From Arthrobacter sp. FW305-BF8 (GTDB taxonomy: Bacteria; Actinomycetota; Actinomycetes; Actinomycetales; Micrococcaceae): a stretch of 64,000 nt of DNA. Numbering within the stretch: position 1 is the stretch's first letter; the number at the start of each line of letters is the position of its first letter. Under the pieces are notes generated by a model. The model was not told the origin of the DNA and searched no databases. It saw only the letters and a list, made by a program, of their open reading frames with translations. Positions 33,705 to 42,069 of the stretch are shown here, piece by piece. A program made the position numbers and the translations under genes. The stretch covers positions 1,178,001 to 1,242,000 of the forward strand of contig NZ_CP084561.1 in assembly GCF_021789315.1 (NCBI RefSeq). Reading direction: 5' to 3'.

Positions 33705-34938
33705 CCCCGCCGGCCAAGCCCAGGCGTTGCGGCACATCGTTCTGGACGAGCTCTCCCGCGGCACCGTGGAGAAGCTCGACGCCGAAAGCGCCGCCTTCCT
33801 GAACTCCAGCGGCCTGGCCAAGGCAACGCCGATGGGCTTGGGACTGTTCCGGATCGAACCCGTCGGCATGGTGGGGTCCGTGCGCACTCCGCGGGTGCAG
33901 CTCGACGTGCGGCCGAAGGACCGGCTCGGACTGAGCCGTCTGCTCTTTCTGCTGAGCTACGCCGGGGACCAGGGCTTCCGCGACGACACCGTGGCAGCTG
34001 ACGAGGATGCGGAGCTGTGGAGCGCCCTGGCGGCGTCGCTGGTGCAGCTCGCCGAACGTGCGCTGCAGCGCGGCGTCCTGCAGGGGTACGTCACAGTCGA
34101 CGAGTCGCTCCGGACGGTCAAGGGCCGCATCCGCATCTCGGACCAGATATCCCGCCGGCCGGGGATGCTCGTGCCGCTGGAAGTGTCCTACGACGAGTTC
34201 ACCGAGGACATCCCGGAGAACCGTATCCTGCGTGCCGCGCTCGAGCGCATGTCCCGTGTCCCGGGCGTCCGCCCGGAGGTGCTGGGCCGGCTGCGGCAGC
34301 TGAAGGGAAAGCTCGACGGCGTTACCCGCCTCCACGCCGGGGCTCCGCTTCCGCCGTGGCGGGCCAGCCGGATGAACCTCCGCTATCACGCGGCGCTGAG
34401 GCTCTCCGAGGTGATCCTGCGCAATGCTTCCGCGGAGGCGGGGGAGGGCAAGCAGCAGACGGCGTCCTTCGTCGTCGACATGGGCAAGGTCTTCGAGGAT
34501 TTCGTCGGCGCCGCGCTGCGCCGGGCCATGGCGGCCTTTCCCGGCGAGATGAGGCTGCAGTACAACGCGCTGCTGAACGAGGCGGTACGGGACTCGGACC
34601 GGCTGACAGTGCGCCCGGATGCCGTGCACCTGCTGGGCGGCCGGCCGGTGGTGGTTTACGACGCCCAGTACCGCGCGGGCACCGACCAAGGCGCCTCCCT
34701 GTCGGCGGACCATTTCCAGATGCTGGCCTACTGCACGGCCTTGCGGGTGCCCACGGCCTGGCTGGTCTACGCCGGGGCGGGCGAGGTCAAGCTGAGGCGG
34801 ATCCTCAACACCGACATCGACATCGTCGAGTTTCCGCTGGATCTTTCCCGGCCGCCGTCGGAGATCCTCGCAGCAGTCGCTGACCTTGCCGAGCAGTCCT
34901 GGGGAGAAGTGGTGCGCCAGGCGAGCCTCGGCCGTTAG
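33691..34938 (+). CDS. mcrC: McrC-family subunit with altered nuclease motif
   Basis: 415 residues from TTG 33691, overlapping mcrB. The N-terminal part binds McrB in known systems. The C-terminal PD-(D/E)xK nuclease core is recognisable in VRPDAVHLLGGRPVVVYDAQYRAG: P309-D310 are present, but the D-x-K element reads D324-A325-Q326, so the catalytic lysine is glutamine (codon CAG at 34666-34668). Cleavage may be lost or altered. No frameshift is seen and the rest of the protein appears intact. Confidence 0.82.
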   Translation: MRLASPAGQAQALRHIVLDELSRGTVEKLDAESAAFLNSSGLAKATPMGLGLFRIEPVGMVGSVRTPRVQLDVRPKDRLGLSRLLFLLSYAGDQGFRDDTVAADEDAELWSALAASLVQLAERALQRGVLQGYVTVDESLRTVKGRIRISDQISRRPGMLVPLEVSYDEFTEDIPENRILRAALERMSRVPGVRPEVLGRLRQLKGKLDGVTRLHAGAPLPPWRASRMNLRYHAALRLSEVILRNASAEAGEGKQQTASFVVDMGKVFEDFVGAALRRAMAAFPGEMRLQYNALLNEAVRDSDRLTVRPDAVHLLGGRPVVVYDAQYRAGTDQGASLSADHFQMLAYCTALRVPTAWLVYAGAGEVKLRRILNTDIDIVEFPLDLSRPPSEILAAVADLAEQSWGEVVRQASLGR

Positions 34939-34959
34939 TCGCACCTGCATGAACAATAG

Positions 34960-34990
34960 CCCAAGACAGACAGGTCTGTCTTGGGTTTTG
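34960..34990. promoter_or_regulatory. Operator/hairpin between mcrC and the TetR gene
   Basis: CCCAAGACAGA-CAGG-TCTGTCTTGGG has perfect 11-bp arms (34960-34985) and is followed by TTTTGGG. The GACAGACnGGTCTGTC core is a typical TetR-type operator. The hairpin with T-run may also terminate mcrBC. A -10 box TAGACT at 34994-34999 lies 7 nt before the TetR ATG, so the message may be leaderless. Confidence 0.72.
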
Positions 34991-35006
34991 GGATAGACTG
35001 TTCCTA

Positions 35007-35711
35007 ATGGCAGAGGTACCAAGCTCCGAGCCGTGGAGCGCCGGGAGAGAACCTTCCGGAGGGCTTCAAACTGGACCGCAGCCTACCGCCGCGCCGGGTG
35101 TCCCGCTCACATCGGGAGGCCGGACGTATGGCGAGGAGATTGCGGCGACCGGTGCTGCCAGGATGCACGAACGAATCGTCAGCGCGGCCTACGACCTCTT
35201 TGCCCGGCGTGGCGTCCGGGACGTCGGCATCAATGAACTCATCAGCAGTTCCGGCGTCGCGAAGGCCACCTTCTACCGCCACTTCGCTTCCAAGGACGAG
35301 CTCGTCCTGGCGTTCCTCGAGAAGCGCGACCAGGTGTGGACCCTTAACGCCATCGTGGGGGAGGCCAGGCGCAGGGCGGACACCCCCGAACAACAGCTGC
35401 TGGCCATTTTCGATGTCTTCTCCGACTGGTTCCATCGCACGGACTTCGAAGCCTGTTCCTTCATCAACGTGCTGCTGGAAATGGGCGCCTCGCATCCGCT
35501 GGGACGCGCCAGCATCGACTACCTCGCCAAGATCCGAGGTCATGTGAAGCAGCTCGCGGACGAGGCCGGGCTGCAGCGGACCGATGACTTCTCCCGGTCC
35601 TGGCACATTCTCATGAAGGGCTCGATCATCTCCGCGGCAGAGGGCGACCTTGACGCGGCCCGGCGCGCCCGCCGGCTGGCCGGCTGGCTTATCGAGGACC
35701 ACCGTGCGTAA
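35007..35711 (+). CDS. TetR-family transcriptional regulator
   Basis: 234 residues. A Pro/Ser/Gly-rich ~50-residue start is followed by the TetR helix-turn-helix: RIVSAAYDLFARRGVRDVGINELISSSGVAKATFYRHFASKDELVLAFL. The rest is an all-helical ligand domain. The start is taken at ATG 35007, directly after the -10 box; ATG 35163 would give only the conserved part. It likely controls its own promoter through the GACAGAC palindrome; no divergent or downstream target is obvious. Confidence 0.85.
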   Translation: MAEVPSSEPWSAGREPSGGLQTGPQPTAAPGVPLTSGGRTYGEEIAATGAARMHERIVSAAYDLFARRGVRDVGINELISSSGVAKATFYRHFASKDELVLAFLEKRDQVWTLNAIVGEARRRADTPEQQLLAIFDVFSDWFHRTDFEACSFINVLLEMGASHPLGRASIDYLAKIRGHVKQLADEAGLQRTDDFSRSWHILMKGSIISAAEGDLDAARRARRLAGWLIEDHRA

Positions 35712-35767
35712 CCCGCAGAGGACGCGGCCACCCGGCAAACGCCCCGCAAAACGCCGCGGGCAAGAGC

Positions 35768-37462
35768 TCAGTTCTGCACCGGCACCGCAAACGTAAACGT
35801 GGTGCCTTTCCCCACTTCGCTGCGGAGCGAGACCCGGCCGCCGTGTGCTTCCACGATGGCCTTGCTGATGGACAGCCCGAGTCCGACGCCGGGGATCGCC
35901 GAATTGCGGACGGCTGCGGACCGGAAGAACTTGGCGAAGACCTCCTCCTGGTCCTGCTGGCTCATCCCCATGCCCGTATCGCTCACGCTGCACATCATGT
36001 GGCCGTCCTCGGCGCGCAGCGACACCACCACGTCGCCGCCGTCGGGAGAGTATTTGATGGCGTTCGATACGAGGTTGTCCAGCACCTGCGAGATGCGTGC
36101 TGCGTCGATGTGGGCCTCCAGCGTCTCCGGGGCTTCGGCCCGCAGGTGGATGCCGGATTCCGCCGCCCGCGGCAGGGCGGCGGTGACGCTGGTGCGCACC
36201 AGTTCAGCCATGTTCACGGCCTTCGGGGAGACGAGCAGCTGGCCGTTGCGGCTGGACAGCAGGTCCGAGACCAGCGTGAGCAGCCGCTCCGAGTTCCGCC
36301 GGATGATTTCCAGGGTGCCGCGCTGGGAGTCGGCGAGGTCGTCGTCATCGTCGTCCAACATAAGCTCGACGTAGCCAAGAATCGAAGTGAGCGGCGTCCG
36401 GAATTCGTGGGAGACGTTGGAGACAAAATCGTCCTTGGCAGCCAGGGCGTTCACAAGCTCGGTGACGTCGCTGAACACAATGACGGAGCCCGCGAAGTTC
36501 CCGTCCTGGTCCTCCATAGGCCTCGCGCTGGTGGAAATGGCACGCTGGTCGGCCCCTGCCCCGAGCCACACGAGGTAGTCGGTGAACTCCTCGCCGAGAA
36601 TCGCGCGCCGGACGGGCCGCTGGTCGACGGGGACCAGGGTTGTCCGGTCGGCGGAGAACACCAGCAGTTGGGACTCGTTGGGATCTTCGATGGTAGGCGG
36701 CGAAGCCAACTGGTGATGCTGGCGCTGCTTGCGGTTCATCAGGATGTCGTTGCCCTGCGCATCGACGGCGAGGACGCCCAGGTGCACCGTGTCCAGGACC
36801 GTATTCAATAGCCGTTCCTGGCGCTTGCTGTCGGTCAGCACGCCGCGGAGCTGGGAGTCCTTTTCCTCCAGGTCGCGCTGCTGCTCCTCCAGGTCCCGCT
36901 GCTGCCGGACCATGCTGAGCGTCATGACGGACACGGTTACGCCGATGCCCAGCATCATCACGGGCAGCAGGAAGGAGCGCGATAGGTCTTGCCCGGAGAC
37001 GGCGCCCCGCAGAAACAGCGGCACCCAGATGATTGCCAGGGGGCCGAAGAACGATATTGCCACCGCCGCTTTGGGAAACAGCCCGGACGCACATAACCAG
37101 ATGACCGGAAAGACCGCCATGAGGCTGAGTCCCGTCAGGCTGTCCTGGCCGCCTTCCCTGCCCAGGCAGATCGACACCAGGTCCAGGAGCGGTACTACCA
37201 GGAATGCCGGATACGGCAGTCGGTGCCAAGGCACGGCGTAGCAAAGGATCAGTATTACTGCCTGTGACAGCAGAAAGCTGATGAAAAGGGGATTGAGCAG
37301 CGTTTCAGGGAAGAACGCCAGAATGAGAAAAGCTGTGATTCCTGCCGTCACGGAAAGCGGCATTTGGCTCAGCATCACCCTGCCCCGCAGGGAGTACTCG
37401 TGGAAGGGCTTGCGGAAGAGCAGGATCCGGCCGGAGGAATGTTTCCAGGCGATACTGCTCAT
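35768..37462 (-). CDS. Membrane sensor histidine kinase
   Basis: 564 residues. Six or seven N-terminal hydrophobic segments (~30-190), a Glu/Gln coiled stretch (RQQRDLEEQQRDLEEKDSQL), a PAS-like domain (~245-370), then HisKA with the phospho-His in VSHEFRTPLTSILGY and a HATPase domain with DNLVSNAIKYSP, DTGMGM and GVGLGLSI. A run of six Asp follows the DHp first helix. ATG 37462 lacks a clear ribosome site. It is divergent from its probable partner response regulator. Confidence 0.9.
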   Translation of the reverse strand: MSSIAWKHSSGRILLFRKPFHEYSLRGRVMLSQMPLSVTAGITAFLILAFFPETLLNPLFISFLLSQAVILILCYAVPWHRLPYPAFLVVPLLDLVSICLGREGGQDSLTGLSLMAVFPVIWLCASGLFPKAAVAISFFGPLAIIWVPLFLRGAVSGQDLSRSFLLPVMMLGIGVTVSVMTLSMVRQQRDLEEQQRDLEEKDSQLRGVLTDSKRQERLLNTVLDTVHLGVLAVDAQGNDILMNRKQRQHHQLASPPTIEDPNESQLLVFSADRTTLVPVDQRPVRRAILGEEFTDYLVWLGAGADQRAISTSARPMEDQDGNFAGSVIVFSDVTELVNALAAKDDFVSNVSHEFRTPLTSILGYVELMLDDDDDDLADSQRGTLEIIRRNSERLLTLVSDLLSSRNGQLLVSPKAVNMAELVRTSVTAALPRAAESGIHLRAEAPETLEAHIDAARISQVLDNLVSNAIKYSPDGGDVVVSLRAEDGHMMCSVSDTGMGMSQQDQEEVFAKFFRSAAVRNSAIPGVGLGLSISKAIVEAHGGRVSLRSEVGKGTTFTFAVPVQN

Positions 37463-37563
37463 GGGCGCGGGTCCATCCGGACGGGGCGTGAGAAACGCAT
37501 AGGAGCAGGATATCCGCCGGGAGCTATACTGCAGACGGGATGTAGCGGGCTGAGGGGGCTGCG

Positions 37564-38319
37564 ATGGGTGATACACGCGTGGGACTGGTCATCGAGGATG
37601 ACCACGACATTCGCGAATTGGTGCGCGTTGTTCTGACGCAGGCCGGTTTTGACGTGCGCGCCGCAAGCAGCGGAGCCGAGGGCGTACTTGCCGCCAAGGA
37701 ACTGGACCCTGCGGTCATCACGCTCGACCTCGGGCTGCCGGACATCGACGGCTTTGAAGTCGCCCGGCAGATCCGCCAGTTCTCCGACGCCTACATCGTC
37801 ATGCTCACAGCCCGTGCCGAAGAGCTGGACACCCTGATCGGGCTTGAGTCGGGCGCGGATGACTACCTCACCAAGCCGTTCCGTCCGCGCGAGCTGCGTG
37901 CCCGCGTTGCGGCCATGATGCGGCGTCCGCGTTCGACGCCGGATCTCGCCGAAGAGGCCGGCTCGCCGTCCGCCGCCGGGCATGAGGGGCGGAAGTACAC
38001 CCACAACGGCCTGGACCTGAGCTACGAATCCCGGACTGTTGCTGTCGACGGCCAAGAGTTGAGCCTGACCCGCACCGAGTTCGACCTGCTGCATGCGCTG
38101 CTCGAGGCGGGCCGCATGGTCCGTACCAAAGCGGATCTGGTGCGACGCCTGCGGGACGAACCGTACGACGTCGGAAGTTACATCAGCGAGGCGGATGAGC
38201 GGTCCGTTGAGGTGCACATGGGCAACCTGCGGAAGAAGCTCGGCGATTCCGCACAGAATCCGCGCTGGCTGCAGACTGTTCGCGGCGTGGGCTACCGGCT
38301 GGCTCCGGCCGAGAGCTGA
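37564..38319 (+). CDS. OmpR-family response regulator
   Basis: 251 residues. Receiver domain with acidic pocket IEDDHD, phospho-acceptor Asp in VITLDLGLPD, Thr in MLTARAEE and Lys in LTKPFRP. Linker ~120-145, then a winged-helix effector (SLTRTEFDLLHALLEAGRMVRTKADLVRRL...VHMGNLRKKLGD...QTVRGVGYRL). It is separated by 101 bp from the divergent histidine kinase, so the pair probably forms one system with shared control. Target genes cannot be told from sequence. Confidence 0.92.
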   Translation: MGDTRVGLVIEDDHDIRELVRVVLTQAGFDVRAASSGAEGVLAAKELDPAVITLDLGLPDIDGFEVARQIRQFSDAYIVMLTARAEELDTLIGLESGADDYLTKPFRPRELRARVAAMMRRPRSTPDLAEEAGSPSAAGHEGRKYTHNGLDLSYESRTVAVDGQELSLTRTEFDLLHALLEAGRMVRTKADLVRRLRDEPYDVGSYISEADERSVEVHMGNLRKKLGDSAQNPRWLQTVRGVGYRLAPAES

Positions 38320-38336
38320 GCCCTGCTTAGTGTGGG

Positions 38337-38762
38337 TCAGCCCGCCGAGAGGAACAGCTCAAGCTTTTTCTCGACGGCGGACATGTCCCTGAGTTGGCAC
38401 TCCCAGACGGTGAGTACTTCCCAACCATCGTTTTCGAGCTGCCGGCGCTGGCTGGCGTCGCGGTCCCGCGTGCGGGTGCGTTTGGTTTCCCAGAATTCGG
38501 CGTTGGCCTTGGGGGCGTGCTGGCCCACTTTGCAGTCGTGGAAGTGCCAGAAGCAGCCGTTGACGAAGATGACCTTGCGCCGGCCGGCGAAGACGAGATC
38601 CGGGTTGCCGGGCAGTTTGAGGCCGCGCGAGGCGCCGTGCAGGCGGTACCGGTATCCCTTGGCGTGGAGGAGGCTGCGCACCAGCAGTTCGGGTTTGGTG
38701 TTCTTGCCCCGGATCCGGGACATGTTCCAGCTGCGCTGCTCAGGGGTCAGCCGGTCCGCCAT
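38337..38762 (-). CDS. vsr: Very short patch repair endonuclease (Vsr)
   Basis: 141 residues, the full family length. Hallmarks: MSRIRGKNTKPELLVRSLLHAKGYRYRLH, NPDLVFAGRRKVIFVNGCFWHFHDC and AEFWETK. Vsr nicks 5' of T in T:G mismatches arising from deaminated 5-methylcytosine. No cytosine methyltransferase gene lies in this window, which is unusual since the two are normally adjacent. It is convergent with the response regulator, 17 bp away. Confidence 0.92.
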   Translation of the reverse strand: MADRLTPEQRSWNMSRIRGKNTKPELLVRSLLHAKGYRYRLHGASRGLKLPGNPDLVFAGRRKVIFVNGCFWHFHDCKVGQHAPKANAEFWETKRTRTRDRDASQRRQLENDGWEVLTVWECQLRDMSAVEKKLELFLSAG

Positions 38763-38788
38763 GTTTCCAGTCTAGGCCGGGAGCCCCG

Positions 38789-39220
38789 CTAGAAATCGCG
38801 CTCCGGCTGCTCGCCAAACTGGAAGTGCCGGCCGCTCACGGAGCCGGGATCGATCTCGACGTAGAAGTCCTTCAACGTGGGCACCCAGGATGCCAGCCCC
38901 AGCTCTTCGGCCTCGGCAATCTCGGCTGACTTGCTCAGGACACGGGCTGTGCCGCGGAGCACCACCGACCAGGCCTGGTCCGACATGATGCCGTCCGTCT
39001 CGAACAGGACCCTGTCATTGATGGTCACCTGCGCGAGCTTGTTGCCCGGGGCCGTCCGGAAGTACAGCTTCCTCCGGCTGGTCACATAGTTGACGGGGAA
39101 GATATCCGGCTCGCCCGCCACAGTCACCACCAGGCGGCCGTGCCTGGTGCCCTCCAGAAGCTGCCAGCACTGCTCTTCATCGAGGACCAGGATGGGATCG
39201 CCGTCGGTGTGGGTGAACAT
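38789..39220 (-). CDS. Pyridoxamine 5'-phosphate oxidase-like flavin protein
   Basis: 143 residues from ATG 39220 (GGAG 6 nt upstream; in-frame ATGs at 39223 and 39232 are alternatives). Split-barrel FMN-binding fold: LEGTRHGRLVVTVAGEPDIFPVNYVTSRRKLYFRTAPGNKL, then VLFETDGIMSDQAWSVVLRGTARVL. Small proteins of this group bind FMN, F420 or heme and reduce varied substrates; a B6 role is not implied. Upstream to 39427 is a 207-bp gap with only presumed promoters. Confidence 0.85.
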   Translation of the reverse strand: MFTHTDGDPILVLDEEQCWQLLEGTRHGRLVVTVAGEPDIFPVNYVTSRRKLYFRTAPGNKLAQVTINDRVLFETDGIMSDQAWSVVLRGTARVLSKSAEIAEAEELGLASWVPTLKDFYVEIDPGSVSGRHFQFGEQPERDF

Positions 39221-39427
39221 CATGCACTCCATTCTTCTACGACTTGTAGAAAAACGATAGGGGTATGGACGGATTTTCCCAGCAACCGCTGTGGTGCGCT
39301 ACGGGGTAAGGCTGGATTTGAGGGGCGCTTACGACTCTTTACATCGCTGTAATACAGCCGGAACCGGGCTGTCGCACGGTGTGACTAGCGTCGGCAGGGA
39401 CAAATTGGTGACGAAAGCGGATGCCTC

Positions 39428-41197
39428 ATGACTAATGACCTGAAGGACAGCGAACTGACGGACAGCCCGGGCGGTGGTGGCGCCGTCGGACGTCCCGCCG
39501 TCGGGCTGAAGACCACGCGGCCACGGGTGGGTGGCAACGCAGCGGCCGCCTACACGGATGCTATGAGCGCCACGAAGGAAAGCCTGGAGGATTACACGCT
39601 CAGGTTCGCACCGCGCTCTTACCGCAAGTGGAGCGCGGGCGTGGTGGCGACGAGCGCGCTGGGAGGCATTGCCTACCTGGCTGATTTCTCGATTGGGGCC
39701 AATATCGGGATCGCCTACGGCACGGTGAACGCAATCCTCGGAATTGCTGTGGCCGCCGTGATTATTTTCGCCACGGGTTTTCCACTTGCCTATTATGCGG
39801 CCCGCTACAACATAGATCTTGACCTGATTACCCGCGGTTCCGGGTTCGGCTACTACGGCTCAGTGGTGACGAACGTGATTTTCGCAACTTTCACGTTTAT
39901 CTTCTTTGCGCTCGAGGGGTCGATCATGGCGCAGGGCCTCGAACTGGGGCTGGGAATTCCGCAATGGTTGGGTTACGCCGCGTCCACGATCATCATCATT
40001 CCGCTCGTCATTTACGGGATGAACACCTTGGCCAAACTCCAGGTCTGGACCACACCCCTGTGGCTGCTCCTCATGGTGGTTCCGGTCGGCTACCTGCTGG
40101 TGTCCCACCCCGGCAGCATCGATGACTTCTTCGCGTACACCGGGAATTCGGGTGCTGCGGGCACCAACCTGGCCTCGGTCATGCTGGCCGCCGGCGTCTG
40201 CCTGTCGCTGATGGCGCAGATCGCGGAACAGATCGACTACCTGCGGTTCATGCCGCCCAAGACCGCCGAAAACAAGGGCGCGTGGTGGCGTGCCGTCGTC
40301 CTTGCCGGGCCGGGCTGGGTTCTGTTCGGCGCCCTCAAGCAAATCGTGGGCATGTTCATCGCCGTCTACCTGATCGCCAAGCTGGATCCGGCAGCCTCGG
40401 CCACGGCGAATGAGCCAGTGCACCAGTTCCTCGGCGTCTACGAGGAGATGATGCCGGCCTGGCTGGCGATGAGCCTCGCGGTGGTGCTGGTGGTCATTTC
40501 CCAGATCAAGATAAACGTCACCAACGCCTACTCCGGCTCGCTGGCATGGACCAACAGCTTCACCCGCGTGACCAAGACCTACCCCGGGCGCATGGTGTTC
40601 GTGGCGGTGAACCTGCTGATTGCGTTGGTCCTGATGGAAGCGAACATGTTCGACTTCCTCAACACAATTCTGGGCTTCTACGCCAACTGCGCCATGGCCT
40701 GGGTGGTGACGGTGGCCTCGGACATCGCCATCAACAAGTATCTGCTGAAGATCTCACCCAAGACGCCCGAGTTCCGGCGCGGCATGCTGCATGCGGTGAA
40801 CCCGGTGGGATTTGTGTCCATGCTGGTTTCCGCCGGGGTGTCCATCGCAGTGTTCTTCGGTGCCTTTGGCTCCGGTATCCAGCCGTACTCACCGATCTTC
40901 GCGGTGGGGCTGGCCCTCGTCCTGCCGCCGGTTCTGGCCGTCCTGACCAAGGGCAGGTACTACCTGCGCCGCGCGGATGATGGCATTGACCTGCCGATGT
41001 TCGACGCCGACGGGAACCCCAGCGACGCCAAGCTGCTCTGCCATGTGACCGGGATTGATTTCGAACGCCCGGACATGATGCGCTCTGCCCAAGACGGGCC
41101 CGACGGTGAACCCCAGTATGTTTCGTCGCTCGCCTTGTCGACGGATAAGACGGGGGAGCTAGTTCTGCCGGCGCAGCGCGGGGGCGCAGCGGTGTAG
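39428..41197 (+). CDS. NCS1-family nucleobase/allantoin-type permease
   Basis: 589 residues, about 12 membrane segments. An Asp/Gly-rich start (~60 residues) precedes ESLEDYTLRFAPRSYRKWSAG and GFGYYGSVVTNVIFATFTFIFFALEGSIMAQG, typical of purine-cytosine permeases (CodB/PurP-like). The ~70-residue C-terminal tail is hydrophilic. It probably imports a purine, pyrimidine or hydantoin with Na+ or H+. No catabolic nucleobase gene adjoins, so the substrate is open. Confidence 0.87.
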   Translation: MTNDLKDSELTDSPGGGGAVGRPAVGLKTTRPRVGGNAAAAYTDAMSATKESLEDYTLRFAPRSYRKWSAGVVATSALGGIAYLADFSIGANIGIAYGTVNAILGIAVAAVIIFATGFPLAYYAARYNIDLDLITRGSGFGYYGSVVTNVIFATFTFIFFALEGSIMAQGLELGLGIPQWLGYAASTIIIIPLVIYGMNTLAKLQVWTTPLWLLLMVVPVGYLLVSHPGSIDDFFAYTGNSGAAGTNLASVMLAAGVCLSLMAQIAEQIDYLRFMPPKTAENKGAWWRAVVLAGPGWVLFGALKQIVGMFIAVYLIAKLDPAASATANEPVHQFLGVYEEMMPAWLAMSLAVVLVVISQIKINVTNAYSGSLAWTNSFTRVTKTYPGRMVFVAVNLLIALVLMEANMFDFLNTILGFYANCAMAWVVTVASDIAINKYLLKISPKTPEFRRGMLHAVNPVGFVSMLVSAGVSIAVFFGAFGSGIQPYSPIFAVGLALVLPPVLAVLTKGRYYLRRADDGIDLPMFDADGNPSDAKLLCHVTGIDFERPDMMRSAQDGPDGEPQYVSSLALSTDKTGELVLPAQRGGAAV

Positions 41198-41235
41198 TGC
41201 CGTGTAGAGGGTGAATGACGCCATGATCAGGAATG

Positions 41236-41274
41236 AAGCGGGTCCGGTGACGTTCTTACCGGGCCCGCTTTGTG
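41236..41274 (+). terminator. Terminator after the NCS1 permease
   Basis: AAGCGGGTCCGGT pairs with ACCGGGCCCGCTT (one G-U pair, 9-nt loop), followed by TGTGTTGT. Confidence 0.75.
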
Positions 41275-41403
41275 TTGTGCCGCGGGGGCGCTTGGTTGCT
41301 GACAAGGCTGTGGATAACTTTGAGCTGGAAGGTGTGATCTCGGTTACCCTTTAACCATTGTTCGGACACAGATGTCTTGAAACCTATCCGGGGGGATTAG
41401 CGC

Positions 41404-42066
41404 ATGACTTCTCGTACCTGCATTTCTGAACGCCTATGTCTGCCTCTAGTCTCCGCCGTCGCCGTGTCCGTCATTGCGCTTAGCGGCTGCAGCGGCGGCG
41501 GGGACCCGCAGGCTGGTCCTACCGCTACGGCCGTGGTGTCGCCAGCCCAGTCCGCTTCTGCCACACCTAGTGCCACTCCAACGCCCAAACCGACGCCGAT
41601 ATACAAGCCTGCCGACGCCACGGGAAGAGCGCAGAACGTCCCCGTGCCGGTTAAGCCAGCCTTGGCGGACAAGAATACGAAAGAGGGGCTGGAGGCGTTT
41701 ACGAAGTATTGGTACCAGACGCTGTCTTACGCGTACGAGACAGGCAACACGTCGCTGCTCCTATCCCTCAGTGGTCCAAGCTGCCGCTTTTGCAGCGGAC
41801 TAGCAGAGGGACTAAAAGCTGCATGGGAGGGGACTCAATGGGTGGCCGGGGGAAAAATAGATACTCCCTCGATCAAAGGAAAGTATGTCCCCAGGGCAAA
41901 GAGTCAGCAGGCTACCGTTCAGGTCATTCAGACAGAAATTGCCATCTACAAGGCTCCTGGAAAGCTTCTCCAAACGGTTACGAAGGAAACGAACACTGCG
42001 AGTCAGGCAGTAGTCACGTTCAACGCTAAGGGCTGGAGCATTACCGACCTCGGCTTAATCCGCTAG
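41404..42066 (+). CDS. DUF6318-family lipoprotein
   Basis: 220 residues. Signal peptide with lipobox LSGC (Cys near residue 30), then a Thr/Ala/Pro linker (ATPSATPTPKPTPIYKP) and a folded domain: GLEAFTKYWYQTLSYAYETGNTSLLLSLSGPSCRFCSGLAEGLKA. The CRFC pair may be disulphide-bonded outside the cell. This matches DUF6318, common in Micrococcaceae and of unknown function. GGGGGGATTAGCGC precedes the ATG. Base composition is noticeably less GC-rich than neighbouring genes. Paired with the next exported protein, 3 bp away. Confidence 0.8.
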   Translation: MTSRTCISERLCLPLVSAVAVSVIALSGCSGGGDPQAGPTATAVVSPAQSASATPSATPTPKPTPIYKPADATGRAQNVPVPVKPALADKNTKEGLEAFTKYWYQTLSYAYETGNTSLLLSLSGPSCRFCSGLAEGLKAAWEGTQWVAGGKIDTPSIKGKYVPRAKSQQATVQVIQTEIAIYKAPGKLLQTVTKETNTASQAVVTFNAKGWSITDLGLIR

Positions 42067-42069
42067 ATC

